Below are positions 1-10,540 of a stretch of DNA of 64,000 nucleotides, one piece after another. Each line of letters opens with the position of its first letter. The stretch's first letter is position 1. The notes under the pieces were generated by a model, which had not been told where the DNA came from, did no database searches, and saw nothing but the letters and a program-made list of their open reading frames with translations. The position numbers were made by a program, and so were the translations under genes. The DNA is from Hetaerina americana (Eukaryota > Arthropoda > Insecta > Odonata > Calopterygidae): the NCBI GenBank assembly GCA_022747635.1, contig JAKTNV010000074.1, forward strand, positions 1,807,001 to 1,871,000, written 5' to 3'.

Positions 1-355
1 CAATTAAAATTAAAACCGTCCACGAGTAAAATAAATGTATGATAACTAATGAAAATCTAGTGGTACGATGCATTCAAAATCTTTTTCTTCCAATAAAATG
101 AAATGAAGCAACGAGCGTTTTTATTCGAATAGGGAAGAATTAACTTGCAAACTAGCAGGTAAGCGGAAATTAGCCAATGAAAACTGTCTCAACGCCTGGG
201 AAATTATTCAATCAAAAAATGCCTATGACTGTCGTTCGGAAATGTAGCCATGGTGGAAACGTGGCCACCTTACAATCTTTGTGCGTGTTATCTCCGACCG
301 TCCTCCTCGACGAAAAAAAATTTTAACGACTCATGATTAATAATACATACACACA
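1..355. other. AT-rich non-coding stretch with one dispersed repeat block
   Basis: No gene is visible. Positions 263-324 (GGCCACCTTACAATCTTTG, then a CCGTCCTC block and an A-run) match 1585-1637 and mark a short dispersed repeat. The small minus-strand frame here has no recognisable motif. Confidence 0.4.
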
Positions 356-743
356 TAGTAGTAGTAGTTTTTAGGGGAGGCCACCGACAGCTAAGGTCAT
401 TTGCGCCATAGGGGATGGACAGGAAAGGATGAAGGGTGGAGAGAAACCCGGTCTGAAATTGTTGCATTAAAATGCACATTAGCGGATGACTCCGTTAAAA
501 GTTACTGTTGCGGCATCTCCCGCAGTTTCTTTGGAATTAGCCTACTCTTTACGAAAGGCGCCAAGGGGTCCGCAGCTTAATGCCCCATCCGACGGACGGC
601 GTACCCACTCAAAGTGCCCTCCACAAAGCACCTCAAGTAGGGATCGAGATACCTCTGAAAAATATTCAACACCGCCGGGATTTGAACCCGCGCCCTCAGG
701 TTGGAAAGGCAGTACGTTAGCCGCCGCACCATCTCGATCCCCT
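356..743 (-). mobile_element. S1 tRNA-derived SINE, chimeric with an S3 fragment
   Basis: This is a minus-strand copy of the SINE also seen at 13607-13916 and 59992-60288. Read on the minus strand it has a tRNA-like head with a B box (GGTTCAAATCC), then the GGTGTTGAATATTTTTCAG block, the GGACGTTAA block, and a tail of TAG/CTA repeats at 356-369. Within the body, 452-536 is replaced by an 85-bp piece of the S3 family. Compared with the 13.6-kb copy, about 8 bp (CGTCGGCA) of S1 is missing at the junction. The flanks are TACATA-rich, so a target duplication cannot be separated from the microsatellite. The long open frames across it on both strands are not taken as genes. Confidence 0.85.
452..536 (+). 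mobile_element. S3 SINE 3' fragment inside S1
   Basis: It matches the 3' part of the S3 copies at 47136-47261 and 55123-55272: TCTGAAATTGTTGCATT at the start, the GCACATTAGCGGATG block in the middle, and GCAGTTTCTTTGGAA at the end. Its orientation is opposite to the host S1. It lacks the tRNA head and has no visible target duplication. Confidence 0.85.
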
Positions 744-744
744 A

Positions 745-818
745 CATACATACATACCTACATACATACAAACATACATACATATATATATGTATGTATG
801 TATGTATATACATATATA

Positions 819-853
<35 letters not shown>
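745..853. repeat. Symmetrical CATA / TA / TATG microsatellite
   Basis: Runs of CATA lead into TA repeats and then TATG repeats, twice. The block is close to a palindrome and could extrude as a cruciform. It abuts the head of the S1 copy. The open frames across it are artefacts of the repeat. Confidence 0.9.
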
Positions 854-869
854 CCAGGACTTACTATAC

Positions 870-1900
870 TATATACACCTAGGAGGAAAAGTTAAGATAC
901 TGTTCTCTTGCATAAAATAATGTACTTCTGGAAATCTTTTATCCACCTTAAGTTTTATTAGCTTGAAATATACAATAAAGGTAAATGGAAATTTTTTAAA
1001 GGAAAATTTCTTTATACCTTTGGGAACTTGATGTCTTGAATTTGCGTAAAATAATAATTCAATATTAAAATTCAAACTCCACATCTGTTTTTTTAATACT
1101 TTACTTTTAAAATAAAGACATCTTAATCATATTATTCCTACTTATCCTCGAATCATAGCCTTTTGAATCCTTTGATGGGTCACGGAACTACGAAGAGAGC
1201 AAAGAGATTCAAATGAGGAGTTATTTTGCGTTGTGTTCGCAAGACAGTGTGTGTGTGCGCGAATATCTCTCAAGAGCTGGTGGGAATAGGTATCCATTCT
1301 TCCCCTTCCTTGCATCACTTACGCTTTTGATCAGCAAGACGGAAGATGAAAGGATCACAGAAAACAGCGGAAGCTAGTTGGGGGGTGAAAGGGCGAAAGG
1401 TTAGAGCGTAGGGTGGGAGAGTTCGTAAAATTCAAAGGAAAAAACAGCTTTTCTACATTTTTTAAAGATTCAAAATTGGAACGGAATAATCGACCGTTCT
1501 ATTTCCCCATTTTGTTTAAGTGCATACCTCGAGAGTATTCCTAACATCCACCAGGGAAACAAGCTCCCCAACTTCCCCAACTTTGGCCACCTTACACTCT
1601 TTGTATAATCTCCCACCGTCCTCGGAGAAAAAAAACAGCCATTTCGCTTTCTTATTCTCCCCACCTTAAACATCGGTCTCATTTTCAAGTGGTCGCACGT
1701 CCTTAGAACGCGATCTTCATCATACATCGCGGAAAAACATTATAAGAGGTCTGCTTTTACATCATATAGCAGTTAATGTATAAATCAAAGATAATACCCT
1801 CCTTTATGACCACCTTGACGCGGTGGAAATGTTTAGACATAGAAAGAGAACAAAGATGGGGATAGCCCAGGTCTAGGCTGCGATATAGAGCATTAATAGA
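870..1900. other. Non-coding stretch, one dispersed repeat
   Basis: The stretch is mostly AT-rich with a GT run near 1250. The only repeat I recognise is 1585-1637, related to 263-324. No gene is supported. Confidence 0.35.
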
Positions 1901-1924
1901 AGTGTAATCCAATAAGTTCGCAGG

Positions 1925-2345
1925 GATTCATAACATCGAAGTGGAACTGCTAAAGAGTTCAGGAAAAAGAGGTCGACAGTAATTTGAGCTAATTTGAAGT
2001 ATTTATGAGAAAGGAATCAGGCCGGAATCAAGGCCGAAATTTCGTCAAATTGTGATAATACCAATGGGTACGGCAACCACCAATAATTTTTATTTTTACC
2101 AAAGGTAACTTGGTACTCAGGATCATCAATAAGAGAACGAAGAGGAGGAAATATGATTAATTTGGGGAAAGTTTTATCGGATACCATATCAGCAATGAGG
2201 TCACTAGTAGAAAGAGCGCCAAGTGCACTCAGAGTGCCCTTATTTGTTTCGTAAATTTTCATGAGACCTTCAATTGAGAGAATCGAAGAGAAATAACGAA
2301 TGGACTGAAGGAAAAAGAGGGACATGTGATCAGTTTCTTGCTGAG
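1925..2345 (+). pseudogene. R-family non-LTR reverse transcriptase relic (N-terminal RT)
   Basis: Plus-strand translation in shifting frames gives the usual order of this family. NIEVELLKSSGKRGRQ lies near 1935-1980, followed by YEKGIRP, IIPM, LVLRIINKR near 2110-2130, and AMRSLVER near 2193-2217. The same blocks occur in the larger copy at 19360-19800 (ELLKSLGE, AVMRSLIER). There are several stops and frameshifts, so it is dead. A 102-residue open frame on the opposite strand (2017-2325) is its antisense shadow. The relic stops just before the mariner at 2369. I see no clear continuation after the mariner. Confidence 0.7.
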
Positions 2346-2368
2346 CTCATGAGAAAATAAGTGTTATA

Positions 2369-3697
2369 CTACCTTGATCAAAAATTTCCCGGAATTTATT
2401 CAGAAAATTAAAAATACAAGTTTATTCATCTAAATCTATATTGTCCCCTTCAAAGTAATCCCCATCGACTGCAACACACTTATGCCAGCGCTTGATCCAA
2501 TCCTCGAAACATTTTTTATATTCGGTTTTCGGTATGTCCATCAGTGCTTCCTGCGATTTTTCCATTACTTCCTCTCGGCTGCTAAAACGCGTTCCCCGTA
2601 ATGGTTTTTTAACTCGATTGAACAGAAAGAAGTCACAGGGAGCCAAATCAGGTGAATTCGGTGGCTGTTGGATGGTATTTGTTGCATTTTTCGTCAAAAA
2701 ATTACGAATAATGATAGCACTGTGCGACGGTGCGTTATCATGGTGCAAAATCCACGAGTTTTCTGCCCACATTTCTGGTCTCTTTCGGCGAATTGCTTCA
2801 CGCAAACGTCTCATAACGCCCAAATAATACTCTTTGTTTACTGTCTGGCCTTCTGGCAAAAATTCATGATGCACTACACCGTTGTAATCCATGAAAACCG
2901 TCAGCATTGCCTTCTTTTTTGACTGAAAACGACGTGGTTTTTTTGGTCTCGGCTCATTTGGTGAACGCCATTCACTTGCCTGATGTCTGGATTGCGTGTC
3001 GTACTCATAAACCCACGTCTCGTCTCCAGTAATGATCCTTTTGATGAATGTGGGATCGGATTCAGCCTCGCAAATCATGTCTTTTGCGACGTCAACACGG
3101 TCTCTTTTTTGCATGAAATTGAGGTCTTTTGGCACCAACTTTGCTGCTACACGACGGAAACCCAAATCATTAACCACAATGTCTTGGGCGGATCCATAGG
3201 CAATGTTCAAGTCCTCCGCTATTTCTCTGATGGTTAATTTGCGGTTATTGACCAACATTTCTTTTACTTTATCAATTTTTTCACCGACTTTCGATGTCGA
3301 TGGTCTGCCACTGCGTTCATCATCTTCGATTGACTCACGACCACTTCTGAACCGCTCGTGCCACTGGTAAACGACCGTTTTTTTAGAGAATCGTTGCCGA
3401 AACACTTTTCCAACATTTCCAACGTCCGTGCGCCACTAAATCCGTTTTTTACGCAAAATTTAATACAAGTTCGTTGTTGCAAATTTAAATCCATTTCTGC
3501 AATTGTAAAAAATCGCCAACACACAGAGATAGATGTACTCTTGGCTACGTAACTTTTGCAAATGTCAAGTTATGACAATAAGATTTAAAGGGAATATCAA
3601 CAACAGATGTACCAATTTAACAAAAAAAACAGAACTCAAATCGGAACGATGGGAGCGCCACACGGTGGTTATTCCGGGAACTTTTTGATCAAGGTAG
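2369..3697 (-). mobile_element. Nearly intact mariner DNA transposon
   Basis: The terminal inverted repeats are 27 bp with one mismatch (2369-2395 and 3671-3697; they begin CTACCTTGATCAAAAA). TA dinucleotides flank both sides (2367-2368 and 3698-3699), which is the target duplication expected of Tc1/mariner. The length of 1329 bp is normal for mariner. It holds one transposase on the minus strand. Apart from one frameshift it looks complete, and it is the youngest-looking transposon in the window. Confidence 0.95.
2422..3494 (-). pseudogene. mariner transposase, D,D34D, one frameshift
   Basis: The cut-and-paste transposase binds the TIRs and acts in the nucleus. The N-terminus starts MDLNLQQRTCIKFC (ATG ending at 3494) with the mariner helix-turn-helix. 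The linker has WHERFRSGRESIEDDERSGRP. The catalytic core shows TGDETWVYEYD, HHDNAPSH and SPDLAPCDFFLF. There are 34 residues between the second and third aspartates, so all three catalytic residues are present. The C-terminus ends GDYFEGDNIDLDE. The frame breaks once, at a run of seven A (minus strand; 3378-3384), where one extra A would restore continuity from LKK into TVVYQWHERF. I see no other stop. The single break could be a real inactivating deletion or a homopolymer sequencing error. Confidence 0.92.
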
Positions 3698-3753
3698 TAA
3701 GCATAAGAATTATATTCAAACTAAAAAAAGACTACTATTTCCCATTTTTACTC

Positions 3754-3826
3754 TTCTAGTTTTGTCTAGTTGTTAGTATACCCAGCTCTCACCCGGGAAG
3801 CCAGGGTTCCATTCCCGAAAATGGAA
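3754..3826 (+). pseudogene. Degenerate tRNA-Glu(CTC)-like sequence
   Basis: It has a D-arm region GTCTAGTTGTTAGTATA, an anticodon stem-loop CCCAG-CTCTCAC-CCGGG with CTC in the anticodon position (3788-3790), and a T-arm block GGGTTCCATTCCCG. This resembles eukaryotic tRNA-Glu. The acceptor stem pairs poorly, the anticodon stem has an A-C mismatch and the T stem is damaged. It is therefore a tRNA relic or the head of an old SINE, not a working tRNA gene. Confidence 0.5.
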
Positions 3827-3944
3827 TATCTTTTTTCGCTTTTAGGTCGATTTTTCTTCAGCTTAGGTGATAGTAATAATGTAATATCTTTCATAAAAGG
3901 AAAAGTGCTGATTTTGGATTAATACTACATATAAAGATTTCAAG

Positions 3945-4049
3945 CAAGCGAGGAAGGGGGAGGAAAACGATAGGCGTAGAATGAAGGGAAAAAGAAAATT
4001 TTAGGTATTAAAGAACATTTATATGTTGTTTCCAGTATCTGGTTGTGTC
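3945..4049 (+). pseudogene. R-family 3' relic, left part
   Basis: A weak match to the C-terminal R block (KRGRGRKTIG near 3950). It lies left of the L insertion. The sequence right of L (4637-4720, GTCCGTCC then CCTACCTTAAACGG) resembles the R 3' end seen near 5550 and 20760. I infer one R tail split by L. Confidence 0.35.
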
Positions 4050-4056
4050 ATCTATC

Positions 4057-4629
4057 TACATCTACTTAATACCCCGCAATCCGTCGCAAGGGCGTGGGGC
4101 GGGGGGTGTTAGGGCACCACCCGTAATTTAGAAAAGAAAAAAAACCGCATGCAAAAACCACAAATTCATCCATCCACAAAAAAACATGGCATACATTCAT
4201 GCAAGAACTCTTACACCCCACACACATGCAAACACTCACACTACCAACTAGTTTGCACCCACATACACACGCACCTGCAAGTATACCTAATATCTTTGCA
4301 ATGTTCAATTTTGTTCCGACTGGTAAATTCAATTTTTTTAATATTTCTAAAGTGACTTCGGCTTCTTACTATTATGATTTTTGATTGTTCGGGGAAAGAA
4401 TGAGTATTTGTATCTATCTGTACTGGAATCTATCTCCCTTATTTTATCTTGGTGGTCTGATCTACCTAAATAGTGTGGGGTCATTATAATTCCTTCAGTG
4501 TCATAGTTAAACTCGTTTGTGCTGAACCTTTCTAAAAGTCTAAGCCTCACTTGTCCTCTCCGCACTTCAAGTGGTTCCCAGGCTAAATCCCCTAAGAGAC
4601 CTGTCACACTTGTGTTCTTATCGTAAGAA
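4057..4629 (-). mobile_element. L-family non-LTR retrotransposon, 5'-truncated
   Basis: The 3' end is at the left (4057 onwards: TACATCTAC tail, then the CCCCGC hairpin on the opposite strand). The 5' truncation point is near 4629. The flanks carry ATCTATC on both sides (4050-4056 and 4630-4636), a plausible 7-bp target duplication. The coding part on the minus strand reads DKNTSVTGLLGDLAWEPLEV, HYLGRSDH and RYKYSFFPRTIKN, the C-terminus of the RT protein, ending near 4347. The rest is 3' UTR. It matches the longer copy at 18524-19351. Confidence 0.85.
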
Positions 4630-4720
4630 ATCTATCGTGTCCGTCCGGTTGGAAGAATAATCTATTGAGATTTTCCAAAACCTACCTTAAACGGTAGGTT
4701 ACCAAAAATAATAGTCAACA

Positions 4721-5160
4721 GCATTTTCACCTATAGATACTGCGATACTTACAAGCAAAAAACTTGATAATTATCCAGATGGACTTAGAATCAAATAGAA
4801 AACCCAATGAATTCTCGGAAAATACTGTTCTTACATAAATAGTCAATCCTACAAGCTAAATAATTAAGGATGAAATAAATCAAATTATTTAGGCATAATC
4901 AAGAAAGAATACCCCAATTGAGGTTAGCATGATAGGAAAATATTTGAAGATGATAAAAAGCAGGATTCAATAAAGCTTTAGGGATGTTGGTTAGAAGAAA
5001 AGCAGGTTTTTTTAACCTTGTAAAGCATTTGAGATACGATGCTATGGAATCATTACTTTTTAGTTCCATATGATAGTTCGACTAATGGTTGCGATGTGAA
5101 GTAATATTTTATTTTAGAGCTTTTGAGAAAATTATACATTTTACATTCGTACAGCACGGA
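4721..5160. other. AT-rich stretch, nothing recognised
   Basis: There are no coding, RNA or repeat signals that I can support. Confidence 0.3.
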
Positions 5161-5329
5161 AACCTTTCTGAGACAGGTAAGATGATAGTAGTAGTATTGG
5201 AGATTTGTGATGTGTGTTTTCCGAAGAATGAAAAAGAAGATTCAGACGGAAAAAACAAACACTGAAGCCCTAGGCGTGATAAAAGAGGAGAAACTATATT
5301 TGGAAAAATATCAAGGGTGGAAGAAAGGT

Positions 5330-5600
5330 GAATTCAGAGAAATTTAATCGAAAGTGCAATTTTGAAGAATGATGGAGGGGAGAATATTAACAAGGAAAAG
5401 CAGAGGAAGGAAAAGGGCAGACATGTTGGAGGGGATGAAGGTATGTAAAAATGTATGCGGAATTGTGGAACGCTTACTGAAGTGTAGGGCGTGGCATTGT
5501 GCCTTTCTAGCAGAGGCTTCGAGATGTAAGTTTCGATGTGCGGGTAAACTGTGTCCATCCAAAACCTAACTTAAACGATAGAATACTCTAATATTAATGA
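5330..5600 (+). pseudogene. R-family C-terminal and 3' end relic
   Basis: The plus strand reads LTRKSRGRKRADMLEGMK, matching the basic GKRGRGRKR..MLDGLK block at the end of R proteins. It is followed by GTGTCCATCCAAAACCTAAC and a short AT tail. The same 3' signature occurs near 20760. The frame is short and unsupported upstream. Confidence 0.5.
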
Positions 5601-5760
5601 TGAAAAATGTGGGTCCTGTTTTCCTGATAGATACTGCATGAATTGTTAGTGTTCAAATTTTGGTTACTAAGGTCAGCTCTAGGTTTAAGTAAGCTATGCG
5701 CACTTCAGGCCGGTAGACTTGAAGACAGCCAGGAAACGTAACTGCTGCCTTATCATCATA

Positions 5761-6307
5761 CAGGGTTCGTCCGGAAAATAAGTGTACTGAGCTCAGGAAA
5801 AAAAATTATTACACTTTTAGATATCTTAAGCTAATATTCCTCAAAATAGGACCCTTGTGAGTCGATACACTTGTTCCAGCGGCGTTCCCATTCCTGGAAC
5901 GCTCCCGCGAAGGCATCATCGGGAACCTCTCGAAGACTCGTCGTCGACCTCTCCTCTGCCCTCCACGAACATCTTGTGCCACCGAAAGATCATGTTTCTG
6001 GACATGGCTGACTCCCCGTAAGCCTGGTTAATCATACCGACAGTTTCGGTAGACGATTTCCCAAGCTTTACCGCAAATTTGATGGAATAACGCTGCTTCG
6101 GCATCGCGTTCCGTGACGTGGGTCGAGCGTGGAGGTTCGCGTTAACAGAGCTCCTCACTACACCACAGCTCAGAGCCGACTGCCTTTTTCAGCGTCGCTT
6201 GCCAACATACCCCCCTCCAATCGCAGCCCGTCAGAGCGGTGCTGGGCGCGCCTGGAGCGGCGCGCCCAGCCCAGGAGTCAGTACACTTATTTTCCGGACG
6301 AACCCTG
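5761..6307 (-). mobile_element. Internally deleted mariner (MITE-like)
   Basis: The terminal inverted repeats are 30 bp and identical (5761-5790 and 6278-6307; they begin CAGGGTTCGTCCGGAAAA), flanked by TA on both sides. The element is 547 bp. It keeps the transposase N-terminus on the minus strand (MPKQRYSIKFAVKLGK to FRWHKMFVEGRGEVDDE, about 6104-5930). It also keeps the C-terminus (FQEWERRWNKCIDSQGSYFE, to a stop near 5832). The catalytic middle is missing and the junction is out of frame. A 10-bp perfect GC hairpin (6241-6250 with 6261-6270) lies in the 5' leader. Perfect TIRs suggest fairly recent mobilisation in trans. Confidence 0.92.
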
Positions 6308-6309
6308 TA

Positions 6310-9300
6310 TATGGATTTCTAGTACCTTAAGGCTTTCTTCGATATGGCATCTACGCTTTCCCTCTCGTTGAATGCTACATTTATGATAAATTTTACATAA
6401 TTTTTATATGCTAGAAAGCATGGTCGTAGCAATCACTCGTGGTCCAATACCAAAATATAGTCTTACTATTTTAGTAAAATGAATCGATCATTTTCGGAAG
6501 TAATAAACATAAATAAATTTTATCTAATTTTCGCAATGCCTTCATGAGTTATATCAAAATATATGTCATGAGTTAAACTACATAAAGTGCAAATTTACAA
6601 CATGCTCTTTATGTCTTATCCCGCCAACACAGAAAAGTCGAAGTCATCAGGAATGTAATTAGACCATATATGTAGTAGGCCAGGATCACAAAAGTGTTTT
6701 CACCTTCAAAATAATATACCAGTGCTTACTTAAATTTAATATTGATCAAATAGACAACAAATAGTATTGTATAATTGAAATAGTGAGAGACAAATAGTGT
6801 TACCAGTGGACCACCATGCATGCACATGTGGATCCGCATTACACAAGAATTTTCTCGTATTACAGGAACTCATTATATCGGTTTGCGTACAGTGTGCTAG
6901 AATAACAAAGAAATGCAACTTCATATTTTAAGATGCACGAACAATTTCTTTTCAAATTTGCCGCGAGAGGCATTATTATGAAAATAGGATAATTACAGAA
7001 AGTATCCCCTGGAGTGTATACAAAAGTTTTCGAGGGATAAGTGTGACTACGATCATACAAAAACTAGGTTATGTACCCCTGGCACCACTATCAGCACAAT
7101 GGTGTTATAAACTTTAAGAAAGGTGCAGGATACTTAATCTCAATATCAAGGATTTGCGTATTACAATCATGAAATAGACTGACCAGCACTGAAAGGTATA
7201 AATTATTTTCCTTTGGTCGCATATTTCTCGAATCAAGACATACTCCTTAGTTTAGCCCCCCAAATGAAATTTTGGTCAAAAGCTCATGTTTCCATTTGTC
7301 ATATCTCGGACCATCATATTTTATCACAGTCACAGCTTTAAAACGTGGTGGCGTCAATGCGTAATCGGCTCGGGTCTTCTCGAGGGGGAATGATGTATGA
7401 CCGCTTCATTTTCGACTCCTGGTTTTATGCGAGCAACGGTTTCATGTGAGAAACTTGATTAATGATGCGGGTACAGAAATTGGCACCTCAGTAGTGAATG
7501 AACTCCACCGCATCAGTATTTCATTTTTGCAGTCCTCGAAGTGTATTACTGGCACGCCGCGCGATCAGAATGGATAATTTTAATTGCCTGCCATCGCGCG
7601 TATGGATGGATATCAAGCGTATGAGGATGCCGGCGTGGCTTAATTTGCCGTGAGAGCAAACCCATCCCGTTAGTGCAATTCACTAACTTGGCCGCATGAA
7701 TTCCAATAGCTTGATTTCATTGAGGTGAAAGTTCTCTCAGTATAGTAGTTGTTCGTTCTCAGTCAGCACGAAAGCTAATGGAAGCATCATATTTAAAATC
7801 CGTGTTCATTAACCTTACCGCGCATTATGTAGCTGTGAAAACCAAGACAAAATCGATTCCCTTTTAGTAATACAATTTAATAACTTCAATTTTTAATCTC
7901 TTACTCATTTCAGAATGATAAATCCATCGGAAATCATATTCAAATCTAGTCTTCCTCATGAATACCCTTACTTTTTCCGTTAATTCACATTCGAACCCCT
8001 AAGCAGAATGATTTCGTTTTCTTAGTGAAAGTGCTAGGAATTCGTGACTCACGAAATGTTTTTACAAACATGAATGAATTTAGAATACAATATAATTCAC
8101 CAGCCTTGCTTACTAAATACTACTGCGGTATATTTAATGGGAATATTCTATTACCACAGAATACAGCATTTAATTGCACTCTGATGGCTAGTGATAGCAT
8201 ACGAGCCGGGTTTCAATTCCAGATTTACTATGGAAAATTTTATTTTATTTAGAAGTAGAGTGATAAGGAAGGAATAAAAACGAAAAAAAACGCATAAGTT
8301 GGCTCAATATAATTTTACACTTGATAAAAAGCGATCAAATGTATTTGCTTTTCATTTAATCAGTCATAATCACAATTATCATTCCAGTTTTAAAACTTGA
8401 ATTCAGTAGCTCTACCTTTTATCTTTAGCAATAATTTCTTAATATCGGGAGCACTATTTACTAGACACATATGGCGTACCCTCGAATGATTCATAACTAA
8501 AAATAACATTGATCTAAACGGGGTAAAGTGATATCTAACAACATTTGTCAACCGAGCGGAAATCATTAGGTTTATCGAGCCCATTTTATTTAAATAAATA
8601 TACGTTTTGCACAAATTATAAATTTTTCACCATTTTCGAGAAATTCTAATGATTAGTCGTAGTCTTTTCTACGATGTCATATGCAAGTCTCGGTTACCGC
8701 TCTGAGTACCCAAATCATCATTGAATCACCTAAGAACTAATTATTGAGCCAAACTTTATAACAGCCCTCATCTTCATTTTTGTATTTTCCGGGTTGCCTT
8801 TCATTACCCTTTTCAGTAATTTTTTACGTGTGGACTACAAATTGAAGAATTTGGTTTAGGATACTACTAATGTAGTGAAGTAAGTGTTTGCGTAGTGAAC
8901 TGGTGTAGTGAGTCCTTTTTCGCATTATTTAGTGAACTTTTTTATCAAAGTGTATTAGGTGTTACTCATACGTAGATTTTTTAACCTTTGTGGTTTTCCA
9001 TTGATGAGCATTGAGTACTTGATTTTACATATTATTCAAGGACTGAGCAGATAACGCGAAAGGAATTTGTCACTACTGGTGAAGTTCTTCAAACGGAAAT
9101 GAATAAATGCTTCAAACGCTATATCTAAATATGTCAAATATGGATTGATTACTACTTTACTTTTCACAAGGGGGAAAACATTAAAGGACCGAATAATTTT
9201 GTTAGGTGGATTAAATGCTGTTAATATCAAGTACCGATAAGGTGTTGACGAAAGAATTTGGATTTGATTTTAGTTTACATTGAAAACTGAGTGCTTAAGG

Positions 9301-9630
9301 TAAATAGTAAGAGGCGAATAAAAATGGGCCAAGTACCGAGGTCATAATGAAGTTGTTTATATCTATTGACACCTCGAAATGCAAAATCTCAAAAGTGTTA
9401 GGGAGGAAAAAGGATATCATTTTAATGCATATGACGGAGGGCCTTGGGAAGCCATGACCTTGCCAGTGTTTTCCCCAACCACAAACTTCGTAAGTTGTAG
9501 ACAATCCCAAAATGTATCAATTAATATGATTACCGCCAACCACTAATCATTGCGTGGTACTTTTTTTGCCTTCTAGCTAAATACCGCCTTGAGAACACCA
9601 CATACTGGCAAATTCCGGGAATAACTCAAG
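6310..9630. other. Long non-coding stretch with one GC-richer block
   Basis: Mostly AT-rich and apparently unique. About 7330-7720 is GC-richer, lacks repeat hallmarks and has no convincing frame, so it is a candidate conserved or regulatory block. No genes or mobile elements are recognised. Confidence 0.35.
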
Positions 9631-9631
9631 T

Positions 9632-9762
9632 CGAAGTAGTTATTTGGACAGGCGATCGACAACCGAGGGCATTGCCATCGTTGAGATGGGTGGTAAGTTT
9701 GGTAAAGGTAGCATACAGAGAAAGAGGATTAAGGGCAGAGAGGAACCCGGACTCGACATTAG
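9632..9762 (-). mobile_element. Diverged S1 SINE 3' fragment
   Basis: It aligns with the 3' third of S1 on the minus strand: GTAGTTATTTGG, GGCGATCGACAACC, then GGGCAGAGAGGAACCCGG. It has a different central segment and no head. The 76-residue frame across it is not a gene. Confidence 0.55.
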
Positions 9763-10068
9763 ATTTAATCAACATCAAGATCCATACAATATATCTCGAG
9801 CTACAGATGGGGAAGTGGTAGGGGCAAAATTCATGCAGAATAATTATTTAATACACGATTTTAATAGCATATAACCCCCTTGACGTATATTAAAACACTC
9901 GTACACAGACACGTTCATAAAAAGAGTGCAATAATTAATTAGTTTCACTAAATTATTAAAATTTAGTCTTTACATTGATATGAAGGAGAAAGCGATTGCA
10001 GGAAGTAAAAAGAGAATATATATAATTATAAAAAATGCGTTATGTATAAATATATATACACGCGTTGG

Positions 10069-10069
<1 letters not shown>

Positions 10070-10140
<71 letters not shown>
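10070..10140. repeat. (TA)n microsatellite
   Basis: About 71 bp of uninterrupted AT repeat, directly abutting the P-type repeat that starts at 10141. Confidence 0.98.
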
Positions 10141-10142
<2 letters not shown>

Positions 10143-10285
10143 TCGGAATGGAACGCTCTTCGGTGACGCACAAATATATAAAAACACTGATGTAGATTTT
10201 TAAACCATAGAAACACAAAGAAAGGACACTCGCATATGTTGTTTTGACGTTTCGACGGCACGGCCGTCGTCATTAGATGATTAGA
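10141..10285 (-). mobile_element. P-type (Penelope-like) repeat, single arm
   Basis: It is homologous to both arms at 59556-59832: CTTCGGAATGGAACGCTCTTCGG, GATGTAGATTTTTA, ACACAAAGAAAGGACACTC, then GACGTTTCGAC. On the minus strand it contains the hairpin GACGGC-CGT-GCCGTC followed by GAAACGTC. Assignment to Penelope-like elements is inferred from this hairpin/GAAACGTC signature and the inverted arrangement at 59.6 kb. No reverse transcriptase is present here. Confidence 0.6.
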
Positions 10286-10299
10286 GTAAACATGAACCA

Positions 10300-10540
10300 C
10301 TTTTTTCACCTTTTTCGCCCTTCTCCACACCCACATTTCGAAAACCTCCAATCTATGCTTATTATCTTACTCTAATGCCCACGCTTCCGTTCCGTACAAA
10401 ACAACGCTCCACATCCAAGTTTTGACGAGCCGCATCTTAATATCCTAACTCCATGTCCGTGTTATAGTTTCCACCCTCTTCGTGAAAGCTTCTTTCCTTA
10501 ACGCAATTTTTTTACTACTATCGTCGTTTTACTATTATTA
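10300..10540 (-). pseudogene. R-family RT C-terminal relic, distal half
   Basis: The minus strand reads ALRKEAFTKRVE, then KMRLVKTWMWSVVLYGTEAW and RLEVFEMWVWRRAKK. This is the conserved VLYG.E.W...R.E.FEMW.WRR block of the family. The preceding block lies at 11452-11620, so the two are halves of one element split by the insertion 10541-11451. Confidence 0.75.

Noticed and set aside
486..920. 144-residue plus-strand frame
   Set aside because: It runs through S3, antisense S1 and a TATG microsatellite; the repetitive tail (YIHTYIHT) is the microsatellite.
2017..2325. 102-residue minus-strand frame
   Set aside because: Antisense shadow of the R-family RT relic on the plus strand.
10040..10351. 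103-residue frame with YIYIYI
   Set aside because: Translation of the (TA)n tract and the P repeat; the R relic explains its start.
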